DNA of 64,000 bases from an uncultured Draconibacterium sp. GTDB taxonomy: Bacteria > Bacteroidota > Bacteroidia > Bacteroidales > Prolixibacteraceae. Made by a program: the position numbers and the translations under genes. Below are positions 28,377-36,713 of this stretch, in pieces. How positions within the stretch are numbered: the stretch's first letter is position 1; each line of letters opens with the position of its first letter. The DNA is taken from the NCBI GenBank assembly GCA_947492175.1, contig CANLMQ010000002.1, forward strand, positions 1-64,000, written 5' to 3'. Under the pieces are notes generated by a model. That model worked only from the letters and a program-made list of their open reading frames with translations. It was not told where the DNA came from and did no database searches.

Positions 28377-29294
28377 ATGAAAAGAATATATTTAATACTT
28401 TCAGTTTTTGCATTTGGCCTTCTGATGAATGCCTGCAGTTCAGACGATACTCTCGACATCGGACCGTATGAATACCAACCTACTGCTATTGACACAACCA
28501 CTCCTCTTGGAAAAAAGATATACGAAATAGAACAGCTATACGAGTCCAAGATTATTTACAACTGGGATTCGCATTTTATTGGCAACAATGCCAACGCCTT
28601 TCCACCCAAAGCTGAAAAAGTGTATGACTTTATTCTGTTAATGGAGGAAATTTGGTTTAAACCCTACTACAACGATGAGTTTTTGCGCCAAAACCTTCCG
28701 CGCGAAATTGTTCTTATTGGCGGCTCTATCAACTACGGAGAAGAAAACGGAACCAGTATGAGTGCTGCCGGGCAGGCCGATTCGCAATACCGCATAAACA
28801 TTGGTCTGGTGAACAGCTACGATCCCGATATGGATCCTGAAAGTTACTTTAGCTACCGCTATGAAATGCAAAAGATACTTCACCACGAGTTTGCGCACAT
28901 TCTGAACCGCAGATACGGATTACCCAAAGGCTATGCTGATATAAGCAAGGGATTATATCTTAAAAACACTCATTTTTCTTCACTGGGTGGCCTGGAAGCA
29001 CTGAACCGTGGATTTATTCGTCCCTATGGAGCAACAAACGAATTGGAAGATTTTGCCACGCTTTCTGAGATTGCAGTCACACGTTCAGAAGATACAGCCC
29101 TAAATAGCCTGTTTAGAATTGTGAATGCCGAAGGAACCGGTTACGACTACATCGGCATTACCGACTTTGAAAAAGTACACCAGAAATACAAACTGTTAAT
29201 TGAGTATTACAACAACCTGGGAATTGATATCCAACGAATTGGGAACGAGATGGAGGAATGGATAATAGAATATGCCGAGGAAAACAATTTATAA
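28377..29294 (+). CDS. Substrate-import-associated zinc metallohydrolase lipoprotein
   Basis: A 305-residue lipoprotein (FGLLMNACSSDD, Cys20) with a zinc-peptidase motif HHEFAHILNRRYG near residue 168. It matches the family known as LP_HExxH_w_tonB (TIGR04549), which is found beside SusC/SusD pairs. Members are thought to be surface metallohydrolases that process the imported substrate; direct biochemical evidence is lacking as far as I know. It starts 6 bases after SusD. Family assignment is from memory of the motif and context; the HExxH itself is visible. Confidence 0.85.
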   Translation: MKRIYLILSVFAFGLLMNACSSDDTLDIGPYEYQPTAIDTTTPLGKKIYEIEQLYESKIIYNWDSHFIGNNANAFPPKAEKVYDFILLMEEIWFKPYYNDEFLRQNLPREIVLIGGSINYGEENGTSMSAAGQADSQYRINIGLVNSYDPDMDPESYFSYRYEMQKILHHEFAHILNRRYGLPKGYADISKGLYLKNTHFSSLGGLEALNRGFIRPYGATNELEDFATLSEIAVTRSEDTALNSLFRIVNAEGTGYDYIGITDFEKVHQKYKLLIEYYNNLGIDIQRIGNEMEEWIIEYAEENNL

Positions 29295-29333
29295 TAAGAT
29301 AACTGTCAGTACATCATTAATGTATAATTGAAC

Positions 29334-30743
29334 ATGAATAAATTCAAAATGAGAGAAATTATAAAACTATCGATACTGTTGTTGCTGGGAATTATTGTAT
29401 TAAACGGGTGCGAAGACTCTCCGTACAATCCATTTCCGGAAGACCGGCTGACAGCAGAAGAGCACGAACAAAAAATAACCGAGATTCTTACCGGTTCCGA
29501 GTATGGCTGGAAATTCGTTTTAAAGCCAGATGGAGACGAAGTAGGAGGCTTTAATACAGTTGTAAAGTTTAACAACGATGGAACATGCGAAATGGTTGGC
29601 GACTATTATGAGTACAATTACGCTTACGGAACCAAACCCTTTGATGCAACAAAAAAACAGAGCAATATTCGTTACGGAGTAAAGCATGTTAGTAATTTCG
29701 AATTATCATTCGAAACTTACTGCTTTATACATAAGCTTTATGAGCTGAATTACAGCTCAGCATTCCAATACCAGATTGAAAGCTACTCGGAAGAAGAAAT
29801 AGTTATTAGCGACGGCCGTTCAAAAATGGTTATGACTCCTGCCACCAGTACTTCGTGGGATATAAACAAGTATATGTTATCTGAATTAAAGTTTAAGCAA
29901 TATGTAGATAACACTATCTTATTTAACTACCTGCACAAAGGCGAAGCCCCGCAACTTCAACTCAGTCTGGCATTTTTCAACCGATCTATTGGGTTTTATT
30001 ATTACAACGAGGAAGGTAAGTTAAAGAACCAGAAAATTGGGTTTTATTATACCGAAGATGGTATGAAACTCACACGGCCACTTACTGTACCCGGAATGGA
30101 ATCATTTAGCACAATTACCTTTGGTAAATTAACAGAAGGCGAAGGTATTTCGAAAGTACTAAACGTAACTCTCGATAATGGAAGCGAATCGGCCTTTTAC
30201 TCGAGTGTTCGCACCATGGTACCTGTCGACGACGGAATTGAACACTTTCTAAAAGTAAACGGCATTAGCCTGGCCAAAGGCGGACGATTCTGGAGCTCAA
30301 GACCCCAGTTCGAAGGAGGCTTCCGTTATGGAGACCTTTTCACCTATTTTGGGCTTGAAGACAATCCCTATTTTAGCGATTTCAGTATCTATCTGGGGTA
30401 TTATAATCCAAAACTGAATAACACTTATAACTTTTTCAGCTTTGTATACCAGGGAGATGGATTTACTACTTTCTTCGATGTTTACTTCACCTACGAAACA
30501 ACAGGAAGCGACCAGATTGTTTTTAGCCTGGATACAGAAAAAGGCAATGGCGGTTATTCATCATACATCCCTGATGAGATGAGGTTGGAATTAAAAGGCA
30601 TGGTTGATAAAATGACTCAACCTGAAGGCTTTACCCTGGTTTCAAATCCTTATGCAAACTCAATTGACGGAAGCTTATCTCTTTACATTGTAGACAATAA
30701 AGAAGACGGCTTTATGTACATGCGAACCGGAACTCTTCATTAA
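29334..30743 (+). CDS. DUF4302 lipoprotein
   Basis: A 469-residue lipoprotein. I take the ATG at 29334 (MNKFKM...); the in-frame TTG two codons earlier is less likely. Lipobox IIVLNGCED. The mature protein begins with EHEQKITEILTGSEYGWKF and VVKFNNDGTCEMVGDY, which I recognise as DUF4302, a Bacteroidota family that co-occurs with the zinc metallohydrolase lipoprotein at SusCD loci. It probably helps bind or present the substrate on the cell surface. It sits between the metallohydrolase and the exported metalloprotease genes. Confidence 0.82.
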   Translation: MNKFKMREIIKLSILLLLGIIVLNGCEDSPYNPFPEDRLTAEEHEQKITEILTGSEYGWKFVLKPDGDEVGGFNTVVKFNNDGTCEMVGDYYEYNYAYGTKPFDATKKQSNIRYGVKHVSNFELSFETYCFIHKLYELNYSSAFQYQIESYSEEEIVISDGRSKMVMTPATSTSWDINKYMLSELKFKQYVDNTILFNYLHKGEAPQLQLSLAFFNRSIGFYYYNEEGKLKNQKIGFYYTEDGMKLTRPLTVPGMESFSTITFGKLTEGEGISKVLNVTLDNGSESAFYSSVRTMVPVDDGIEHFLKVNGISLAKGGRFWSSRPQFEGGFRYGDLFTYFGLEDNPYFSDFSIYLGYYNPKLNNTYNFFSFVYQGDGFTTFFDVYFTYETTGSDQIVFSLDTEKGNGGYSSYIPDEMRLELKGMVDKMTQPEGFTLVSNPYANSIDGSLSLYIVDNKEDGFMYMRTGTLH

Positions 30744-30806
30744 GTCAAACCAGTTACAGATCATTTATAAATAATCTAAATATTAACTAAATAAAATTTC
30801 AAGCGT

Positions 30807-33587
30807 ATGAAGAAATTATTACTACTTTTTGCACTGTTTGCAACGCTTAATGTTGTGGCCCAGGAACGAGAGCCCTTTGCTCCGGCCGGATCAACCTGGA
30901 AATATTGGTATGCCGATGAATTCACCACCGGATACATTAATGTAACTGTACTAACCGATACTGTTTCGCTAACCGGTGTAATTAGCGGAACTACCGATAC
31001 TATTACAGTAAATTGCTCTGAGATATATACTCCCAAGGGTATGTGGATAGGCCCCGAGGCAAGACCGGAAGAAGAACCATCACCCGAAGAATACAATAAA
31101 GAAAGAGCCCGGTACATGTTTAAAGAAGGAAACAAAGCGTACATCTACGACAAGTACGACCAAACCTTTTACAAACTGATTGACATGGATGCCCAGCCAG
31201 GAGATCAATGGGAAATGTCGCTGTTTAACGGAACCATTGCAAACGATTTCTCGCATTATGAGTTCACACAAGATACCACCCAAAATGTTCCCGAAGAACT
31301 TTTGCCCTATTTCCGCTACAATCGTACTTTATGTATTACAGAAGAAAACTGGGCCTGTAACCTTGAAAATGAAGACTTCCGTCAATTCCTAACTGATAAT
31401 GGAATCACAGAAGAACAAATCGACAACTGGGCCAATGAAGCCAGTTGTGTGACTACAGGAACTGTTGATGCCGGTCCTGAACACGAGCTATATACCAAGG
31501 CAACCAACCTCTTAACATCGAAAGGTTACGAATGGACCGACTCAACCTGGGCTTGTGATTTTAAATATTACAACGATTATGTAGCAAAATGGTCGTATCC
31601 TGAGGTTTTATATACCGAGAAAAATACGATCTTCGGATTATGCAATGCGCCGCTTGCTACACTCGCAGAGCCTATAACAATGCCTGAAGAGATAATAAAA
31701 CTATGGAAGAAATCGGACAACTATGATGCTAAGGACGGAGTTCCTACCAATTACAAATTTAAACTGATTACCAGATACAACTGGCCGGCACATATTGACC
31801 GCAACGTGAAAATAGCAATGCAGAAGTCGGTTGAGGAAGGAGGCTTAGGATTAACACCTGAACAGATCGATTCTGCCTATACCAATTATTCAAACATTGT
31901 ATATGTAGACCGCTTGGTACCAGGGGAAGTAGATCTTATTGAGGTTACCGAGAAAAAAACCATCGATATAAACGGTGAAGAAATTCCTGTTGTGGTTATG
32001 GGTCCAGCCTGCGAAAGTCTCCTAAACTCTAAAGCATTGCGTTCTGAAGTAACCGTAAACGGTGCTTTAAATATCAATTACCTGAACCTATATTCAGAAC
32101 CCTGGCCTGTTTGGATGGAAAGTGGTTCTAGCTACGAGATTCATTACCTTGGTTTGTTGTGTGCTCAAAATGGTGAAAAATCATTGGAAACGCCAAAGCT
32201 AGCAGAATATTTCGAAAACGGTCTTAAAGATAAATTTAACGCAGGAAACATTTCGTGCGATGAGATTGAAGCACCAAAATTCAATATTACCGACACAACT
32301 ACCAATAAGTCGGCAAGCTTGTTCGAAGGCGACAACCCTTTTGGAGAAATCAGCAGCACAGGCAACTATTCGTTAAAAAACGGGGCAATTGTTAGCGAAC
32401 CCGATTCGGTACTTATTGTAAATACAGTCGTTCATGTAATCCATAATGAAGATAATCCTGAAAGCAAAATTTCAGAGACACAAGTTACCGAAATGCTTGA
32501 TGCCATCAATAGTGCTTTACTCGGCACCAACGATCAGTCAAGTATTAACGAGGCTTTTGCATCGGTAGTTGGAATTCCCGGAATTAAGCTGAAACTTGCC
32601 GCTCTTGATCCGGACAGTGCGGCAACCAACGGCATTGTGTACCACACAACCACCGAAGAATACTTTACTGTAGGAACAGGTTCAACCATTGAAGAACAGT
32701 ATGCATTTAAATTTGATGACATTGGCCGCCCGTACAACTGGGACCATAAGCGTTACCTGAATATTTACATTGCCGACTTTGACGGTAAAAACGGTGGACA
32801 GGTAGGTGGTTTTGTTACAAACCCACCTTCAAATAACAACGATCCACTTTATACAGCCTGGCTCGATAGTAACGACAGTACTTACTGGAAAGAATGGCTT
32901 GATACAGAAGACAGCGATGCACCTGCACTCGATGGTTTAAGCCTGGATTACTACAACACTTTTCTGGCAGATGAATTATCACCGGACATAAAATTCAAAA
33001 CAGCCACCCACGAATTAGGCCACTATTTTGGGCTGAAACACACTTTTGCCCTGCTGGTTGAAAAAACAGTTAATATGCCATTTCCTGTGAAAACAGAAAT
33101 CTTATATGATGATAATTTTGAAGATACACCACTACAGTATTACAAAACAATAGTATATGACAATTGCCAGCGCGAATTGTATCAGTGTGGTAACCTGATC
33201 CAGATTTATAACTTCATGGATTACTCTTTGCCTTGTGCTTGTATGTTCACCGAACAACAAGCAAACTTTATACAAAGTTTCACCAAAGCGTTACGCCCCG
33301 GAATTTTCTATAAGGAAGATTATGGAACCATTCTTGGAATTGAAGATACGCCGGATATTTCAATGGATGTGTGTCCTAATCCTACTACCGGACTTGTAAA
33401 TGTTAGCGTTGCCGGCGGGAAACCATTCAGTATTTATGTAGCTTCATCGCAGGGACAAATCATTGAAGTGGTTGAAAATGCGTACAACCAAACCGAAATT
33501 AATCTTGAAGGACTTCCTTCGGGTATTTATTTCCTGAGAATTGTTTCAGAAGGAAAGATCACTTCATCGAAAGTAGTAAAACAGTAA
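30807..33587 (+). CDS. Secreted M43-like zinc metalloprotease with T9SS sorting domain
   Basis: A 926-residue exported protease. Signal peptide MKKLLLLFALFATLNVVAQ; a long N-terminal region (about 20-540) of unknown role; then an M43-like (pappalysin/cytophagalysin) domain with THELGHYFGLKHTF near residue 735 and the Met-turn NFMDYS near 802; finally a T9SS type A sorting domain of about 80 residues (CPNPTTGLVNVS ... SGIYFLRIVSEGK ... VVKQ). It should cross the outer membrane by type IX secretion and act outside the cell. As the last gene of locus 2 it supplies the degradative enzyme that the SusCD pair needs. Confidence 0.9.
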   Translation: MKKLLLLFALFATLNVVAQEREPFAPAGSTWKYWYADEFTTGYINVTVLTDTVSLTGVISGTTDTITVNCSEIYTPKGMWIGPEARPEEEPSPEEYNKERARYMFKEGNKAYIYDKYDQTFYKLIDMDAQPGDQWEMSLFNGTIANDFSHYEFTQDTTQNVPEELLPYFRYNRTLCITEENWACNLENEDFRQFLTDNGITEEQIDNWANEASCVTTGTVDAGPEHELYTKATNLLTSKGYEWTDSTWACDFKYYNDYVAKWSYPEVLYTEKNTIFGLCNAPLATLAEPITMPEEIIKLWKKSDNYDAKDGVPTNYKFKLITRYNWPAHIDRNVKIAMQKSVEEGGLGLTPEQIDSAYTNYSNIVYVDRLVPGEVDLIEVTEKKTIDINGEEIPVVVMGPACESLLNSKALRSEVTVNGALNINYLNLYSEPWPVWMESGSSYEIHYLGLLCAQNGEKSLETPKLAEYFENGLKDKFNAGNISCDEIEAPKFNITDTTTNKSASLFEGDNPFGEISSTGNYSLKNGAIVSEPDSVLIVNTVVHVIHNEDNPESKISETQVTEMLDAINSALLGTNDQSSINEAFASVVGIPGIKLKLAALDPDSAATNGIVYHTTTEEYFTVGTGSTIEEQYAFKFDDIGRPYNWDHKRYLNIYIADFDGKNGGQVGGFVTNPPSNNNDPLYTAWLDSNDSTYWKEWLDTEDSDAPALDGLSLDYYNTFLADELSPDIKFKTATHELGHYFGLKHTFALLVEKTVNMPFPVKTEILYDDNFEDTPLQYYKTIVYDNCQRELYQCGNLIQIYNFMDYSLPCACMFTEQQANFIQSFTKALRPGIFYKEDYGTILGIEDTPDISMDVCPNPTTGLVNVSVAGGKPFSIYVASSQGQIIEVVENAYNQTEINLEGLPSGIYFLRIVSEGKITSSKVVKQ

Positions 33588-33604
33588 TAGTGTTTAATAA
33601 CTCA

Positions 33605-33639
33605 GGAAGGAGGCTCGTTTCGGGTCTCCTTTCTTTTTT
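33605..33639 (+). terminator. Terminator of uptake locus 2
   Basis: GGAAGGAGGC / GTCTCCTTTC-type stem (with wobble pairs) around TCGTTTCGG, followed by TTTTTTG. It lies about 18 bases after the protease stop codon. Confidence 0.75.
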
Positions 33640-33704
33640 GTTACTACTTAAAAAGTTATATTCAATAATAACAATTACGTTCTGTTACTATGAAAGAGAT
33701 TATC

Positions 33705-34193
33705 TTATAACTTTTTTATTCTTTCTATAATATCTGTTGTTGAAATCCCGTCCACCAGCTCAAGAATTTCAACCCTTCCGCCGTTATTTAATACAGTATC
33801 GTGACCGGCAATTTCATGAATTTTATATTCTGCCCCTTTTACCAGAACATCAGGTACTATTTTGGCTATAATTTCTGCCGGAGTTTCCTCATCGAAAATT
33901 ATTACGGCATCAACACATTCAAAAGCAGCTATAATCTCGGCACGCGATTGTTCTTTAAAAACAGGGCGAAATTCCCCTTTTAAACGCTCAACCGAAGCAT
34001 CGGAATTTAAACCAACAATCAGTCTTGTACCCAGAGCAGCCGATTTTTGCAAAGAATCAACATGTCCATGGTGTATGATATCAAAACATCCGTTGGTAAA
34101 AACAATTGTATTATTGCTCCCCTTCCAAATGGTTAACAATGGTTCTAATGATTCGAAATCGCGAAATATTTTTGACTTGCTAATAACGTTCAT
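33705..34193 (-). CDS. rfaE2: RfaE2-like heptose 1-phosphate adenylyltransferase
   Basis: A 162-residue nucleotidyltransferase with FTNGCFDIIHHGHVDSLQ (HxGH motif) near residue 32, VGLNSDASVERLKG, and the RfaE2-specific VPDVLVKGAEY and ILELVDGISTTDIIERI ending. This corresponds to the cytidylyltransferase-like domain of HldE, here as a free protein, making ADP-D-glycero-beta-D-manno-heptose for lipopolysaccharide core. The kinase half (RfaE1) is not in the window. It is transcribed leftward from its own promoter (34233-34240). Confidence 0.88.
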   Translation of the reverse strand: MNVISKSKIFRDFESLEPLLTIWKGSNNTIVFTNGCFDIIHHGHVDSLQKSAALGTRLIVGLNSDASVERLKGEFRPVFKEQSRAEIIAAFECVDAVIIFDEETPAEIIAKIVPDVLVKGAEYKIHEIAGHDTVLNNGGRVEILELVDGISTTDIIERIKKL

Positions 34194-34232
34194 GCAGTAT
34201 TTACTAGTGGTTCAAAACCGTTAATCAAGCCC

Positions 34233-34240
34233 CAAAAGTA
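34233..34240 (-). promoter_or_regulatory. TAnnTTTG promoter element for rfaE2
   Basis: On the minus strand TACTTTTG matches the Bacteroidota -7 consensus exactly, 40 bases before the rfaE2 ATG. The matching -33 element is not clear. Confidence 0.5.
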
Positions 34241-34354
34241 GTTATAAATTTTTGAAAAAAACGGAATCCTTTGCAATACAGCCCGGAATACATTTCAAAC
34301 CAAGAAAGTTTTTACAAACCGAACTTTTCCCTTATTTAGAATGAAATACAGCCA

Positions 34355-34386
34355 TAAAAAAACCTCATGATTATTAACCATGAGGT
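34355..34386 (-). terminator. Terminator of the panC-panD operon
   Basis: ACCTCATG / CATGAGGT (34362-34369 with 34379-34386) with a 9-base loop. On the minus strand it is followed by seven T residues. It lies 26 bases beyond the panD stop. Confidence 0.88.
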
Positions 34387-34411
34387 ATTATTGTATTTCA
34401 ATGTATTCCTT

Positions 34412-34762
34412 TTATACTACTGTATTGGTTTCAATATCAGGGAAAATAAGGCTGGGTTGCCATGATTTGGCTTCTTCGAAATCCATTAAAGCATACGAAA
34501 TAATTATCACCACATCGCCAACGGCTACTTTACGTGCGGCAGGTCCGTTTAAACAAATAGTACCTGAGCCACGCTCACCCCTAATCACATATGTTTCTAA
34601 ACGCTCGCCATTATTAATATTTACCACCTGTACTTTTTCGTTCTCAATCAGGTTGGCTGCATCCATCAGATCTTCATCAATGGTTATGCTCCCTACATAT
34701 TGCAGGTTTGCTTCGGTAACTGTTACCTTATGTATTTTCGATTTACAAACTTCAATTTGCAT
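34412..34762 (-). CDS. panD: Aspartate 1-decarboxylase
   Basis: A 116-residue proenzyme making beta-alanine from aspartate for pantothenate. The self-cleavage site YVGSITID (Gly24-Ser25) gives the pyruvoyl group on Ser25; NLIENEKVQVVNINNGERLETYVI and GERGSGTICLNGPAARKVAVGDVVIIISY are typical. It lies 14 bases after panC on the same strand, so both precursors are made from one transcript. Confidence 0.96.
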   Translation of the reverse strand: MQIEVCKSKIHKVTVTEANLQYVGSITIDEDLMDAANLIENEKVQVVNINNGERLETYVIRGERGSGTICLNGPAARKVAVGDVVIIISYALMDFEEAKSWQPSLIFPDIETNTVV

Positions 34763-34776
34763 AACGTTGTTTTTTC

Positions 34777-35616
34777 TTAGTTGAAAACAAAGTTGTCAAT
34801 TAATCTTATCTTACCACAAAACACAGCAACACACCCGACTTTGGAACATTTCTCGTCCCAGCTTTTTACCGGTTGTAATTGCATGTCGTCAACAATTTCA
34901 AAATATTCAACATCCAGAAACGGGTTTTTGTTGATTTCTTCAACTACCCATTTTGTAAGTTGTTCTACGGATTTTTGCCCCATAAGTTCTTTAGCCTTAT
35001 ATAAAGTGCCAGAAATTACTGAAGCATTTTTCCGTTGCTCATCTGTCAATAACTCATTACGCGAACTCATGGCTAAACCACTATCTTCACGAATTATGGC
35101 GCAAGGTACAATTTCAACCGGAAGTTGTAATTGTTTTACCATATTTTTAACAATCGCCAGTTGTTGGAAATCCTTTAATCCAAAGTATGCTTTATTGGGT
35201 TCTACCATTTCAAACAAACGGCTAACTACCTGTGCAACACCATTAAAATGTCCCGGGCGATGCGCACCTTCCATAACTTCTTCTAACTTTCCAAAGTTAA
35301 ATTTACGTAAATCGGGCTCGGGGTAAACTTCTTTGGCGTTGGGGGCAAAAACAATGGAACAACCTGTTGGTTTTAGCAACTCCAAATCCTTCTCCAATGT
35401 ACGCGGATAAAGTTCTAAATCTTTTGGATCGTTAAATTGTGTGGGATTTACAAAAATGCTCACAACCACATGCGGATTTTCGGCTACAGCCTTTGCCACA
35501 AGCGACAAATGCCCCTTATGCAGCGCCCCCATAGTAGGCACAAAACCAACAGTTTCGGCCGGGTCTAACTTATCCAGTTCGTGCCGTAAATCTTTAATTG
35601 TTTTTACTAAAATCAT
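34777..35616 (-). CDS. panC: Pantothenate synthetase
   Basis: A 279-residue pantoate-beta-alanine ligase. The nucleotide-binding signature PTMGALHKGHLSLV (HxGH) is at residues 27-40, followed by SIFVNPTQFNDPKDLELYPR, GAHRPGHFNGVAQVVSRLFEMV, YFGLKDFQQLAIV and the SSRNELL loop that substitutes for KMSKS. It is the first gene of panC-panD. It is divergent from the glycogen-synthase-like gene with 149 bases between starts, a neighbourhood I believe recurs in Bacteroidales (from memory). Confidence 0.96.
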   Translation of the reverse strand: MILVKTIKDLRHELDKLDPAETVGFVPTMGALHKGHLSLVAKAVAENPHVVVSIFVNPTQFNDPKDLELYPRTLEKDLELLKPTGCSIVFAPNAKEVYPEPDLRKFNFGKLEEVMEGAHRPGHFNGVAQVVSRLFEMVEPNKAYFGLKDFQQLAIVKNMVKQLQLPVEIVPCAIIREDSGLAMSSRNELLTDEQRKNASVISGTLYKAKELMGQKSVEQLTKWVVEEINKNPFLDVEYFEIVDDMQLQPVKSWDEKCSKVGCVAVFCGKIRLIDNFVFN

Positions 35617-35635
35617 ACCCCATTTTTTGCGGCTG

Positions 35636-35669
35636 CAAAGTAAATAAATTTAATTGTTAAAACATCAAA
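35636..35669 (-). promoter_or_regulatory. Promoter of panC-panD
   Basis: Minus strand: TTTG at 35669-35666, 22 bases, then TTACTTTG (35643-35636), one mismatch from TAnnTTTG. It lies 20 bases before the panC ATG. Confidence 0.5.
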
Positions 35670-35706
35670 AAAAACAACTATAGTAACTGAACCTAACGAA
35701 CTTAAC

Positions 35707-35736
35707 TTGAAGTTTCGGTTATTTTTATTACTTTTG
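35707..35736 (+). promoter_or_regulatory. Promoter of the glycogen-synthase-like gene
   Basis: TACTTTTG (35729-35736) matches TAnnTTTG exactly; a TTG at 35707-35709 sits 19 bases upstream in the -33 position. The distance to the ATG at 35766 is 29 bases. Confidence 0.6.
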
Positions 35737-35765
35737 CACACTGTTTTTAACTGCACATTTGGTTC

Positions 35766-36566
35766 ATGGAAAAGAAAAGAATCCTTTATATTTCACAAGA
35801 AATTACACCGTATTTACCTGAAAGTGAAATGTCGGAAATTGCCCGTTACTTACCTCAGGGCGTTCAGGAAAGAGGTAGAGAGATTAGAACATTTATGCCT
35901 CGTTATGGCTGCGTTAACGAAAGGCGCAACCAATTACACGAAGTGATCAGATTATCGGGGATGAACCTTGTAATTAACGATACTGATCACCCACTTATCA
36001 TAAAAGTTGCCTCTATTCAGGCTGCTCGAATGCAAGTGTATTTTATCGACAATGAAGACTATTTCCAGCGAAAGTTTGTATTAAACGACGCCGACGGAAA
36101 AGAATTTGAAGACAACGATGAACGTGCCGTATTTTTTGCCCGCGGAGTACTGGAAACAGTAATTAAATTACGTTGGGCTCCTGACATCATTCATTGTCAT
36201 GGCTGGTTAACATCATTGGTTCCGCTTTATATTAAAAAGTATTATTACAACGATCCGCTTTTTGCAAACTCAAAGGTTGTTTACTCTGCTTACGACGATG
36301 ACTTTAAAAATACTTTAGACAGTAATTTTAATGAAAAACTGCTTTTGGAAGGTATTACCAAAGATGATGTTTCTGTAATTAACGATCCAACTTACGAGAA
36401 TGTAAATAAATTAGCTGTCGACTATTCCGATGCAGTAATACAGGGAACTGAAACAATTAATGCAGGTGTAAAAAATTACATCAAAGAATCGGGTAAGTTG
36501 TTTTTAGATTACCAACCAAAAGAAACTTATATTGATGCGTACAACGATTTTTACGATAAAGTATAG
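35766..36566 (+). CDS. Half-length glycogen/starch synthase-like protein (GT5 N-terminal domain)
   Basis: A 266-residue protein matching only the N-terminal Rossmann half of GT5 glycogen synthase: MEKKRILYISQEITPYLPESEMSEI at the start, DDERAVFFARGVLETVI-like and PDIIHCHGWLTSLVPLYIKKYY near residues 138-160. A full synthase is about 480-500 residues and has a second Rossmann half with the nucleotide-sugar site; that half is absent and no remnant follows. The usual KTGGL motif of the acceptor loop is replaced by PESEMSE. It is therefore probably non-catalytic or regulatory. The frame is intact with a good promoter, so it is not an obvious pseudogene. Confidence 0.8.
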   Translation: MEKKRILYISQEITPYLPESEMSEIARYLPQGVQERGREIRTFMPRYGCVNERRNQLHEVIRLSGMNLVINDTDHPLIIKVASIQAARMQVYFIDNEDYFQRKFVLNDADGKEFEDNDERAVFFARGVLETVIKLRWAPDIIHCHGWLTSLVPLYIKKYYYNDPLFANSKVVYSAYDDDFKNTLDSNFNEKLLLEGITKDDVSVINDPTYENVNKLAVDYSDAVIQGTETINAGVKNYIKESGKLFLDYQPKETYIDAYNDFYDKV

Positions 36567-36648
36567 CATTTCAATCCCAATAAAAATCAATATTTATTTA
36601 AAAAAGTTAATTATAGCATGAATTCAAAAAGCTCTCGTTGATTTTTCA

Positions 36649-36656
36649 TACGTTTG
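36649..36656 (+). promoter_or_regulatory. TAnnTTTG promoter element for the DUF4270 gene
   Basis: TACGTTTG matches the -7 consensus exactly, 57 bases before the GTG start at 36714. No clear -33 partner. Confidence 0.5.
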
Positions 36657-36713
36657 TGTAAATTTCGTAAAAAGATTAAACAAGAGTAAAGAATTTAATA
36701 AATCAGAAAACTG

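Noticed and set aside
34781..35326. A 181-codon plus-strand frame opposite panC
   Set aside because: panC on the minus strand is complete with all catalytic motifs; the antisense frame follows from its codon bias.
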